A DNA stretch of 64,000 nucleotides. Source: SAR116 cluster bacterium AG-337-N21. GTDB lineage: Bacteria; Pseudomonadota; Alphaproteobacteria; Puniceispirillales; Marisalimonadaceae. The DNA lies in the NCBI GenBank assembly GCA_003282145.1, contig QBZZ01000008.1, forward strand, positions 1 to 64,000. Direction: 5' to 3'. This document shows, in pieces, positions 14,951-22,580 of this stretch. Made by a program: the position numbers and the translations under genes. Numbering within the stretch: position 1 is the first letter of the stretch; the number at the start of each line of letters is the position of its first letter. The notes under the pieces are model-generated. The model was not told the DNA's origin. It ran no database searches and saw only the letters and a list, made by a program, of their open reading frames with translations.

Positions 14951-17059
14951 TCACAAATAATTAGTGTTGCTATAACCAAACTTATTTATCCAAGGATCAA
15001 CTTGTTTTAAATATTTGATTAAGTGTTTTTCATACTTCAACCATCTAAACTTTGCGTCTTTATAAATTGGTTGCACAACTTGGGAGTAACTAGGAGTATT
15101 AATAAGTCCCCTTTTGAGGGCTGTATCTCTGTAGTTTAGCATTTCAGATTCCCAACTCAAATCTAAAAACTTTAGAAGAGTTGAGGTTTCTCCACTGACA
15201 TCGCTTAATAAGTCTTCATATCTTATTTCATGGACACTTAAGCTATATTTAGCTCTACAGATCGTGAATATGTCCATAGCAACACAATACAGCTCAACTA
15301 TACGATTCAGATCAACCATATTTGCCATTGCTGAATTTAATTTAAAATTCTGTATCCAACAACTCAAAATTGCATCCATTGGATGTCGCAAAGCTAATAT
15401 AAATTTAGCTTGAGGATAGAGTTGATGAATTAAGTGTACCTTTACAAGGTTTAGTGGTAATTTATCTATATTAACGGAGAATAAATCAGCTCTTTTAATA
15501 TGCTTCTCGAATGTTACTTTATAGACTTTTTTAGCTTCAGCTATTAACTCTGATGGTATTATCTTATTTGCTGAATAGTCATATCCATTCTTCTTAAGAA
15601 AAGTTATTGCGTTTATAACAGCGGGTTGTTCTTCTACTACTTCAATTTTAGAATGAGACCTTAGAATGGTGTCTAACAAAGTTGTTCCTGAACGAGGAAA
15701 GCCAACTAAAAACACAGGATTAAACTTATCATTTTCAGTTGTATGAGTTACTTGCGTTTGAGAAGGGATAGATTTAAGTTTTGCAAGTTGATTTTTTAAA
15801 TTCTGAAAATATTTTTCGGGATTTGCTTTCAAATAATTATTGGATTTTTTTGTCAGCAAATTGCTTTTTAAAAAACAATTAAAAGCATTATCAAAATCTT
15901 TATTTTTTTCAAAATATTTTGCTTTTAGATCTAAGTAATATTGCTTTCGAATTCCAGTGATACTTTCAAAATCAATTTCAGAAAGGAGATTAGACGCCTC
16001 TTTAAATTCTTTATTTCGCCAAAGTAATTTAACTTTTAAAATCTGTATATCAGAAGAAAGTGTTTTCAATGCTTGAAAGGCATTTTCTAACCATAGCTCA
16101 AGTTGCTCTATCTTATTCCATTGTTCTAATGCTTCTGCGCCGTTTAGCCATGCTTCTTCATAATCTGGTTTAAGAGAGAGTGCTTTTTTGTAAGCTTCTA
16201 TAGCGTCCGTAATTTTTCCTCGTAGTTTAAGTGCATTACCCATATTGTTATAGGCTTCAGGATAATCAGACTTTATTGAAAGTGCCTCTTTGTATGCAGT
16301 TATGGCTTCGATCGACTTGCCTTGATCTTGAAGAATATTACCTATGTTATTGAATGCATCTGCATAATCTGGCTTTATAGAAAGTGCCTCTTTATATGCA
16401 GTAATAGCTTCTTCAAACTTACCTTGTTTTTTTAGAGCAATGCCCATGTTGAAATAAGCCATAGCGTAATTAGGTTTTAATAACAATGCTTTATTAAACG
16501 CATCTATAGCCTCGTCGAATATACCTTGATCTTTTAAAGCAACGCCCATATTATGATATGCATCAACAAAGTCAGGCTTAATTAAGATACACTTTTTATA
16601 AACTTTCGTAGCCTGATTAAATTTACCTTGTTTATAAAGATTATTTCCCATGTCATAATAACACTCAGCACAATTGGGCTTTAGTAAAATACATTTTTTA
16701 TAAGCATTTACTGCTTTGTCTAGTATTCCTATTTTAGTTGCACACGCTCCTAGTAAATTCCAAACAATAAACGTCTCTGGATATTGATTTGTTATTTCTT
16801 CAGCCTGGTCCACTACTACTGAAAATTGTTTCTGATTATAAAGATGGACTAATTGATTGATTACATCTTGAGGTGGTTTTTTATAAATATTATTTTGTCT
16901 TGTCTTATTTAAAATGGCTAATCCCTGCTGTGCTCTTAAATTTTTAGGAAAAGCTTGTAAAACTAATTGATATAGTTTTTTAGCTTCTTGCATCTCATCT
17001 TTTTTTATATGAAACTTTGCTTTCATAAGAGCTTGATCTGTAGATAATTTTGCCGACAC
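14951..17059 (-). CDS. TPR-repeat sulfotransferase
   Basis: Residues 1-340 are tandem tetratricopeptide repeats (recurring AYxxMGxALKxQGKFxEAIxAYKxALxIKPDY). About 450 begins a PAPS-dependent sulfotransferase domain: VFLVGFPRSGTTLLDT is the 5'-phosphosulfate loop and FILALRHPMDAILSCW the 3'-phosphate motif. Such proteins move sulfate from PAPS to a hydroxyl of a sugar, lipid or peptide; the TPRs probably hold the acceptor or a partner. No signal peptide or membrane helix, so cytoplasmic. Together with cysD and cysNC on the same strand it makes a complete donor-plus-transferase unit. Acceptor unknown; a surface glycan is the likeliest guess. Confidence 0.9.
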   Translation of the reverse strand: MSAKLSTDQALMKAKFHIKKDEMQEAKKLYQLVLQAFPKNLRAQQGLAILNKTRQNNIYKKPPQDVINQLVHLYNQKQFSVVVDQAEEITNQYPETFIVWNLLGACATKIGILDKAVNAYKKCILLKPNCAECYYDMGNNLYKQGKFNQATKVYKKCILIKPDFVDAYHNMGVALKDQGIFDEAIDAFNKALLLKPNYAMAYFNMGIALKKQGKFEEAITAYKEALSIKPDYADAFNNIGNILQDQGKSIEAITAYKEALSIKSDYPEAYNNMGNALKLRGKITDAIEAYKKALSLKPDYEEAWLNGAEALEQWNKIEQLELWLENAFQALKTLSSDIQILKVKLLWRNKEFKEASNLLSEIDFESITGIRKQYYLDLKAKYFEKNKDFDNAFNCFLKSNLLTKKSNNYLKANPEKYFQNLKNQLAKLKSIPSQTQVTHTTENDKFNPVFLVGFPRSGTTLLDTILRSHSKIEVVEEQPAVINAITFLKKNGYDYSANKIIPSELIAEAKKVYKVTFEKHIKRADLFSVNIDKLPLNLVKVHLIHQLYPQAKFILALRHPMDAILSCWIQNFKLNSAMANMVDLNRIVELYCVAMDIFTICRAKYSLSVHEIRYEDLLSDVSGETSTLLKFLDLSWESEMLNYRDTALKRGLINTPSYSQVVQPIYKDAKFRWLKYEKHLIKYLKQVDPWINKFGYSNTNYL

Positions 17060-17190
17060 TTATAATCTCTATTATTATTTATCTTGTTTTTTTGGATTAA
17101 AGTTCGCAATAATTATGCCACTTAACTACTTTAAGAAAAGAAACAAAAGGAAACAAACCAACAGGATCATTTATCATTTTTTGGTTTGGG

Positions 17191-17363
17191 TCTAATTATA
17201 CTCTTGAAGAGCTAAAGCAAGCTAGAATGAAAAAACTCAAAGAAAATCATCCAGACAAAGTTAATGAAATGAGTAATGAAATAAAAGAAATTGCAAAAAA
17301 CAAATACAAAGAATTGATGACATTTACACTAATCTTAGAGGTAATTTAAAAAATATAAGTTAA
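17191..17363 (+). pseudogene. J-domain (DnaJ/DjlA-like) C-terminal remnant, frameshifted
   Basis: The frame reads YTLEELKQARMKKLKENHPD then KVNEMSNEIKEIAKNKYKEL, which is a J domain with its invariant HPD. After KEL the same frame gives an unlikely tail, but shifting by one base near 17312 gives DDIYTNLRGNLKNIS and a stop at 17361-17363, a natural J-domain end. There is no start codon or N-terminal part. So this is the last piece of a broken gene at the element's right end. Confidence 0.65.
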
Positions 17364-17403
17364 TTACAACTTTTCTTTTACACTTTAGATAATTAGTGCT
17401 CCA

Positions 17404-17422
17404 GTCACATCTCCGTCACAAT
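17404..17422 (+). repeat. Right copy of 19-bp end repeat (possible integrase arm site)
   Basis: GTCACATCTCCGTCACAAT, 18 of 19 identical to the left copy at 11608 and in the same orientation. It lies 80 bp from the intact tRNA-Met 3' end, mirroring the left copy's position next to the decayed tRNA. Confidence 0.6.
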
Positions 17423-17501
17423 TACTCTGACTTTTATGAAACATCCTGAGTTTCTAAAATTATAAATATTGAGGGGGATGACAAAGAAAACATTGATTTT
17501 T

Positions 17502-17578
17502 TGGTAGCGGAGGAGGGACTTGAACCCCCGACACCCGGATTATGATTCCGGTGCTCTAACCAGCTGAGCTACTCCGCC
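17502..17578 (-). tRNA. tRNA-Met (CAT), elongator
   Basis: 77 nt with encoded CCA. Acceptor GGCGGAG pairs with CTCCGCT; D arm GCTC/GAGC, anticodon stem CCGGA/TCCGG with loop ATCATAA, and T arm GGGGG/CCCTC around TTCAAGT (one wobble-type pair). The anticodon CAT and the TAGCTCAGCTGG start match alphaproteobacterial elongator tRNA-Met, not the initiator (which has a mismatched first pair) nor the lysidine-modified tRNA-Ile2, whose body differs. The 3' end served as integration site, see the copies at 11500 and 9565. It lies 62 nt after the VOC gene on the same strand and has its own promoter candidate. Confidence 0.95.
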
Positions 17579-17592
17579 TTACAGTTAGATAG

Positions 17593-17621
17593 TTACTAAA
17601 TATAAATTATTTTGCAGTCAA
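17593..17621 (-). promoter_or_regulatory. Candidate sigma-70 promoter for tRNA-Met
   Basis: On the minus strand TTGACT (17616-17621), a 17-nt spacer and TAGTAA (17593-17598). Predicted start of transcription falls about 7-8 nt before the tRNA. The -35 is strong, the -10 weak. Confidence 0.45.
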
Positions 17622-17640
17622 GTTATTACGAAGAAAAAAC

Positions 17641-18309
17641 TTATAATGTAATAATTGTATCTCTAATTTTATCTTCTATATCTATTTTTAATTTAGGATA
17701 ATCAACCGTTGACAAATTATTTTTTTGTTTGGTTATTGAAAATGTAAGTTTTTCAATAACTCCTAAAGAATTTATAAAATTCTTATAGGTTGATTGGCTT
17801 TCTGATAATAGAACCTGTATTTTTTCTAAATTTAAGTGGTTATCTTGCATTTTATTAATAGGCTTTTCGCTTTCCCAGTTTATTAGACTTGGAATAATGC
17901 CGTTTAGATTAGATTGATCTGTTAAAATGCTAGCATTAGTGCCTGGCATAGCAAATTTCCATTTATACTCACCTCGCGATGCTGTAAAAAAAGGTTCATA
18001 ATATTTCAGGATTTTTTTATCTACATTTTCAATAACATAACCAATTACTTGAGGTGATTTTTTCAATTGGGATTGTAATTTCAGACTATCTAAATTAAAC
18101 CATCTTTTAGAATTTAAATGTCCACAATTGGGATCTATTGAAATAACTTCTAAGTAAACACTTTTACTTATCTTTACTACCCTATTATGTGTACCCATAT
18201 CTCTGTGGTAACCAATATTACTTAGTTTAACATTTAACTTATTTTCTACGTAAGAAGTTCCCTCATCCAAATTATTAGCCGCTATAACAACATGATCTAA
18301 TTTATGCAT
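17641..18309 (-). CDS. VOC / glyoxalase-like domain protein
   Basis: Starts MHKLDHVVIAANNLDEGTSYV, the beta-alpha start of vicinal-oxygen-chelate proteins, with THNRVVKI and YLEVISID continuing the first module as in the glyoxalase-like PF13468 group. His4-type and Glu (YLEVI) positions suit metal binding. The second half is more degenerate. Substrate unknown. Its start overlaps the end of mnmA by 8 bp, so it is last in the cysE-iscS-fdx-mnmA transcript; it is common for this type of protein to follow unrelated housekeeping genes. 222 aa is the usual size. Confidence 0.75.
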   Translation of the reverse strand: MHKLDHVVIAANNLDEGTSYVENKLNVKLSNIGYHRDMGTHNRVVKISKSVYLEVISIDPNCGHLNSKRWFNLDSLKLQSQLKKSPQVIGYVIENVDKKILKYYEPFFTASRGEYKWKFAMPGTNASILTDQSNLNGIIPSLINWESEKPINKMQDNHLNLEKIQVLLSESQSTYKNFINSLGVIEKLTFSITKQKNNLSTVDYPKLKIDIEDKIRDTIITL

Positions 18310-19492
18310 TAATAAAATTATTCAAATCTAGCATATTTGGGGCATCTGTTATCCATCCACCGCCTAAAACGTGGGAATGATCTTTAGTATTATAAAATAC
18401 AGCGGCCTGCCCTATTGAAACTCCAAATTGAGGTTCATCAAAATCTAATTCAGAAGTACCAGTTTTAAAATCAACTTTAATTTTTCCTACAACTGGATTT
18501 GAAGTATTTCTTAATTTTACTAAAATTTTAAATTCTTTATTATGGGGTTTATCTATTATCCAATTACATTCTGTAATTTTAATTTTTTTACAAGCCAAAT
18601 AATCTTTAGAGCCTACTATCACCTGTTTTTTTTTTGCATCCAGGGCAATAACATATAAAAGTGTATCATTCTCATTAACCCCTTTTCTGCCACCAATTCC
18701 TATGCCCTTTCTTTGTCCTATAGTAAAATCAATGATACCATTATGTTGACCTAATTTGTTTCCTTCAACATCAACAATATCGCCAATATCAATACTTCCT
18801 GGTCTTAATTTACGAACAACGTCTGCATACTTTCCTTCTGGAACAAAGCATATATCTTGACTATCGGGTTTTTCTGCAACATTAAGATCATATTTTCTAG
18901 CTACAGACCTAGTTTCGTTTTTTGTTAGTGAACCTAAAGGAAATCTTAAGAATTCAAGTTGACTTTTTGTTGTTGCAAACAAAAAATATGACTGATCTTT
19001 TGAAGAATCTATTCCCTTATACAAGCTTGGGGTACCGGTATTTTTTCTTCTTCTTATATAATGTCCAGTTGCCATAGCACTTGCACCTAATTTTTTAGCC
19101 CTATCAAGCATGTCTATAAACTTAACTGTTTGATTACATCTTACACAAGGAATAGGTGTTTCTCCTCGAAGATATGAATCAGCAAAGTCTTCCATTACTT
19201 GATCTTGAAAAAGATTTTCATAGTTTAATACATAATGTGGAATTTGAAGTTTACTTGAGACTAATCTTGCATCATTAATATCTGATCCTGCACAACATGC
19301 CCCCTTTTTTTGAAGCGCCTGACCATGATCATACAACTGCATAGTTAAACCTACTACATCAAAACCCGCTTCAACAAGTAATGCAGCTGTGACAGAGGAA
19401 TCAACGCCCCCAGACATTGCTACAACTATTCTGTGCTCGGAAGGATTACCTTTTAAATCCATATCTTCAATTACTTGATTAATGTTAATCAT
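18302..19492 (-). CDS. mnmA: tRNA-specific 2-thiouridylase MnmA
   Basis: Makes 2-thiouridine at U34 of the Lys, Glu and Gln tRNAs using ATP and sulfur relayed from a cysteine desulfurase. It has the PP-loop SGGVDSS at 27-33, the catalytic Cys119 in CVRCNQTVKF, and the partner Cys215 in SQDICFVPEG. TGHYIRR and FTIGQRKGIGIGG are also family signatures. Complete at 396 aa. It follows fdx by 5 nt and iscS further up, which fits a dedicated sulfur supply. Confidence 0.97.
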   Translation of the reverse strand: MININQVIEDMDLKGNPSEHRIVVAMSGGVDSSVTAALLVEAGFDVVGLTMQLYDHGQALQKKGACCAGSDINDARLVSSKLQIPHYVLNYENLFQDQVMEDFADSYLRGETPIPCVRCNQTVKFIDMLDRAKKLGASAMATGHYIRRRKNTGTPSLYKGIDSSKDQSYFLFATTKSQLEFLRFPLGSLTKNETRSVARKYDLNVAEKPDSQDICFVPEGKYADVVRKLRPGSIDIGDIVDVEGNKLGQHNGIIDFTIGQRKGIGIGGRKGVNENDTLLYVIALDAKKKQVIVGSKDYLACKKIKITECNWIIDKPHNKEFKILVKLRNTSNPVVGKIKVDFKTGTSELDFDEPQFGVSIGQAAVFYNTKDHSHVLGGGWITDAPNMLDLNNFINA

Positions 19493-19497
19493 TAACC

Positions 19498-19809
19498 TTA
19501 CTCTTCTGGTATCAAAAGCCTAAGACCGTCAAGCTTGTCACTAACTTCTATTTGACATCCCAATCTGGATGTAGGTTGAAGCCCAACTGCTAAATCTAAC
19601 ATATCTTCTTCATCAGGATTAGGACCACCCACGATTGAGAACCAATCTTTATCAATAACTACGTGACATGTGCAACAAGAGATCGAACCACCACATGTAC
19701 CCTCAATATCTAAATCATTATCTCTAGCAACTTCCATTACAGACAGTCCATTTTCTGCTTCAACAGATTTTTCAGTTCCTTCTGAGTCAACAAATATAAG
19801 TTTAGGCAC
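19498..19809 (-). CDS. fdx: 2Fe-2S ferredoxin (adrenodoxin type)
   Basis: Electron carrier of the ISC/adrenodoxin class, 103 aa. The four ligands are Cys39, Cys45, Cys48 (in CGGSISCCTCH) and Cys85 (LGCQIEV). The acidic loop PNPDEEDMLDLA is where partner reductases usually bind. In ISC systems it delivers electrons for Fe-S cluster assembly together with the desulfurase. It lies between iscS (25-nt gap) and mnmA (5-nt gap). The rest of an isc operon (iscU, hscAB) is not here. Confidence 0.92.
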   Translation of the reverse strand: MPKLIFVDSEGTEKSVEAENGLSVMEVARDNDLDIEGTCGGSISCCTCHVVIDKDWFSIVGGPNPDEEDMLDLAVGLQPTSRLGCQIEVSDKLDGLRLLIPEE

Positions 19810-19834
19810 CTTTTACTCCAAAATTTATTAATAC

Positions 19835-20956
19835 TTATTTTAAATCAAGCCAACATTCGGCCAAGTTATCTAATTCTTCAGTAGTTATCAAGCTTTCTGA
19901 TTCTAATATTGTATCGTTTGGTGGAAATGACAACCTAATTGAATTGGACGCAAGATCTTCATAACCCATTGCACCTACTACATGACTTTTACTTATTTTA
20001 CCAGAACTACAAGCTGATCCTGAGCTTACTGAAAATGATGCAAGATCTAATTTCATTAACGCTAAATCACCAGGTATATTTGGTAAAGCCATGAGTAAAG
20101 TATTGCTAACCCTATTACTATTCTCCCCAAAAAAAATTGTTTCTGGTCTTATTTTTTTAATTTTATTACTTAGATAATCTCTGAGGTATTTCACTTGATT
20201 ATCATTTTTTTTAGGCATTTCTGACATAATAAGAGCGGCTTCACCAAAACCCAATATTCCAAAAATATTTTCAGTCCCTGCTCTTATACCCTTTTCTTGT
20301 CCCCCTCCTAATATTTGAGGAGTCAAATTAAATTTATTGTTATTTATCAGTACACCTATACCACTTGGAGCTCCTATTTTGTGCCCTGAGAGAGATATAA
20401 AATCTATCTCTAATTCATTTAAATTTATTTCAATTTTGCCTAAGGCCTGTGCGGCATCACAATGAACCAAACATCCATATTTTTTTGCAATATTTGTAAC
20501 CTCTTCGATAGGTTGTATTACCCCAGTTTCATTATTAACCCACATGACTGAAACTAAAATTTCTTTTGTATTTTTGTTGATGCTTTTAAGTAATGTTTCC
20601 ATAGCATTTAAGTCAACTACTCCATTTTTATTTACAGGAATAATTAAGTTACTTTTTGAAGAAGACAAAACTGCCAAATGTTCTATAGAACTTACGACAA
20701 TAGTATTAAAGTTACTGAAAACTAAATTTATAGCCTCTGTTGCAGAACTTGTAAAAATTATATCATCACTATTTGCATTTACTAATCTAGCAATATTTAG
20801 TTTAGCCTTTTCCACTAAATTTTTACCTTTTCTTCCATAATAATGAACTGATGACGCATTTAAAGGGCCAAAATTCATGCAGTTAATTAAAGAATTTTTT
20901 ACTTTCTCTAAAACTGGTACAGTTGCATTGTAATCTAGATAAATTTGTCTGTTCAT
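19835..20956 (-). CDS. iscS: Cysteine desulfurase (IscS/NifS type)
   Basis: PLP enzyme that removes sulfur from cysteine as an enzyme persulfide for Fe-S clusters and tRNA thiolation. From ATG 20956, LDYNATVPV opens the protein, HCDAAQALGKI lies before the PLP Lys193 in SLSGHKIGAPSG, and the persulfide Cys316 is in SSGSACSSGK. 373 aa. The frame is open to a TTG at 20989, but that would overlap the end of cysE and add a non-conserved tail, so I start at MNRQIYLDYN. At 373 aa it is shorter than E. coli IscS (404) and closer to NifS-like forms; the symbol is by role. Confidence 0.9.
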   Translation of the reverse strand: MNRQIYLDYNATVPVLEKVKNSLINCMNFGPLNASSVHYYGRKGKNLVEKAKLNIARLVNANSDDIIFTSSATEAINLVFSNFNTIVVSSIEHLAVLSSSKSNLIIPVNKNGVVDLNAMETLLKSINKNTKEILVSVMWVNNETGVIQPIEEVTNIAKKYGCLVHCDAAQALGKIEINLNELEIDFISLSGHKIGAPSGIGVLINNNKFNLTPQILGGGQEKGIRAGTENIFGILGFGEAALIMSEMPKKNDNQVKYLRDYLSNKIKKIRPETIFFGENSNRVSNTLLMALPNIPGDLALMKLDLASFSVSSGSACSSGKISKSHVVGAMGYEDLASNSIRLSFPPNDTILESESLITTEELDNLAECWLDLK

Positions 20957-20989
20957 TTTACTTATTTTGTTTTTAAAAAACTGTTGCAA

Positions 20990-21682
20990 TTATTTTTTTA
21001 AATTTTTACTTTTATTATTAGTTTCAAATTTTTTAATTTTTTTCTCTAAATTTTCAACTTTTTTTAATAATGATACTAATGCCTTTTCTCTTGGATCTGC
21101 GTCACTATCTGAAACAGCATAGGGTTTAAAGCTTTCTTTTTTTGCTGATCTTGAAAATTCTCTAGCGGGAACCCCCGCAACTGTTACGTTTGCAGGAACA
21201 TCTCTTGAAACAACTGAGTTTGCTCCAATTCTTGCGTCATCACCAATATTAATCGCTCCTAAAATTTGAGCTCCTGAACCAATTATAACGTTGTTTCCAA
21301 CTGTAGGATGTCTTTTTTGATTTCTTTGTGAGTTACTTTCTACTGACGGCATAATACCTCCAAGAGTTACTCCTTGATAAATCGTAACATTTTCTCCTAT
21401 TTCAGTAGTTTCGCCTATCACTATACCTAGACCATGATCCATAAAAAGGTTTGAACCTATTTTGGCTGCAGGGTGAATCTCAATACCTGTAAATATTCTG
21501 GCAAAATGCATTATTAGTCTTGCTAGAAATTTTAAATTGTATCTCCAAAGAATATTTCCAATTTTGTAAAAAAACATTACGTGAAAAGATGGATATAGAA
21601 AAATCACTCCAAGTCTACTTCCAGCGGCAGGATCTCTTTCAATAATAGAATCTATTTCTCTAAAAAAGTTTTTAATATTCAT
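20990..21682 (-). CDS. cysE: Serine O-acetyltransferase
   Basis: Makes O-acetylserine from serine and acetyl-CoA, the first step of cysteine synthesis. The C-terminal left-handed beta helix is visible as hexapeptide repeats from HPAAKIG through FMDHGLGIVIGETTEIG (catalytic His/Asp region), VTIYQGVTLGG and NVIIGSGAQILGAINIGDDARIG. This is the short EpsC-like form. Start is ATG 21682 (MNIKNFFREIDSIIERDPAA) rather than 21694. First gene in the minus-strand sulfur set, 33 nt before iscS: cysteine made here feeds the desulfurase downstream. Confidence 0.95.
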   Translation of the reverse strand: MNIKNFFREIDSIIERDPAAGSRLGVIFLYPSFHVMFFYKIGNILWRYNLKFLARLIMHFARIFTGIEIHPAAKIGSNLFMDHGLGIVIGETTEIGENVTIYQGVTLGGIMPSVESNSQRNQKRHPTVGNNVIIGSGAQILGAINIGDDARIGANSVVSRDVPANVTVAGVPAREFSRSAKKESFKPYAVSDSDADPREKALVSLLKKVENLEKKIKKFETNNKSKNLKK

Positions 21683-21782
21683 TAGTTTACACACTGGGTT
21701 TTGAAATATTTATACTATAACTTTATCTAAAATTATTCAAAAATATTAAGTATAAAATTTATTTTTATTTAATTCATTAATA

Positions 21783-21811
21783 TTGACAGATTAAAGATAA
21801 ATTATTATTCG
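21783..21811 (+). promoter_or_regulatory. Candidate promoter for the hydrolase-tyrS unit
   Basis: TTGACA (21783-21788), a perfect -35, followed after 17 nt by TATTCG, a poor -10. It lies about 90 nt before the hydrolase start in the divergent cysE gap. Only suggestive. Confidence 0.3.
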
Positions 21812-21901
21812 ATAATTATAAATTTCAAAAGAAGTGTTCTTTTAATTTTATAGCCAAATCATTTATGCTATAAATTTATCTAAATTTACTGGAGCTAATA
21901 A

Positions 21902-22561
21902 ATGCCTGAAGTAATTCTAAATGGTCCACACGGAAGAATTGAATGTAGATACCATTCAGGAGTTTCAACAGACTCTCCTATAGCCCTTATTTTACACCCT
22001 GAACCTAATCAAGGTGGCAGTATGAATAATAAGGTTTCGTATGGAATGTATCATGAATTTAGAAATAGAGGTTTTTCAGTTTTGCGTTTTAATTTTAGAG
22101 GTGTCGGCAGAAGTGAGGGCATATATGAAGGTGGTGAGGGAGAATTAGCTGATGCTGCCGCAGTTTTAGACTGGGTACAATCTCAAAATATACATTCAAG
22201 ATACACCTTCATTGCTGGATTTTCTTTTGGTTCTTGGGTTGGAATGCAGTTAATGATGAGAAGACCAGAGGTTTTCGGTTTTATCTCAGTTTCACCACCA
22301 GCAGATAAATTTGATTTTTCTTTTCTTGCGCCTTGCCCAGCATCTGGCTTAATAATTCATGGCGAAAATAATAATAGAGTACCAAGCGAGGTAATTCAAA
22401 AAATTGTTGATAAAATTTCTATCCAAAAGGGTATCAAAATAGATGTTGAATTCATAAAAGAAGCTAATCATATGTTTTCTAATCATGATGAAGAATTAAT
22501 GGAAGCTATAAGAAAATATTTAAACAATGCTCTAGATTCATCAGAATATAGAGAGATATAA
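21902..22561 (+). CDS. Alpha/beta hydrolase
   Basis: Alpha/beta-hydrolase-fold protein, 219 aa, soluble. LILHPEPNQGGSM carries the oxyanion-hole HP motif, RFNFRGVGRSEG is typical of this subgroup, AGFSFGSW contains the nucleophilic Ser (GxSxG), and EANHMF the catalytic His. It resembles the widespread 'alpha/beta hydrolase, xaa-Pro dipeptidyl-peptidase-like' group in Alphaproteobacteria. Substrate unknown. tyrS begins 19 nt after its stop, so the two are likely co-transcribed. Confidence 0.85.
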   Translation: MPEVILNGPHGRIECRYHSGVSTDSPIALILHPEPNQGGSMNNKVSYGMYHEFRNRGFSVLRFNFRGVGRSEGIYEGGEGELADAAAVLDWVQSQNIHSRYTFIAGFSFGSWVGMQLMMRRPEVFGFISVSPPADKFDFSFLAPCPASGLIIHGENNNRVPSEVIQKIVDKISIQKGIKIDVEFIKEANHMFSNHDEELMEAIRKYLNNALDSSEYREI

Positions 22562-22580
22562 ATAAAAAAGAGAATTACTA

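Larger units (their letters stand above)
11500..17501. mobile_element. Degenerate integrative element at tRNA-Met carrying a sulfation cassette
   Basis: About 6.0 kb bounded by two direct copies of the tRNA-Met 3' half. Just inside the left end is a truncated integrase start. Near the right end is a frameshifted J-domain remnant. A 19-bp direct repeat with one mismatch lies inside each end (11608 and 17404). Cargo is cysNC, cysD, a sulfotransferase fragment and a TPR-sulfotransferase. The cysNC/cysD genes count 38-40% GC in three 60-base samples, against 28-33% in three housekeeping samples. With the integrase truncated the element is no longer able to move by itself. Confidence 0.75.

Noticed and set aside
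16100-16750. DNA-level tandem repeats in the sulfotransferase gene
   Set aside because: They are the coding reflection of TPR units of 34 residues, not a separate repeat element.
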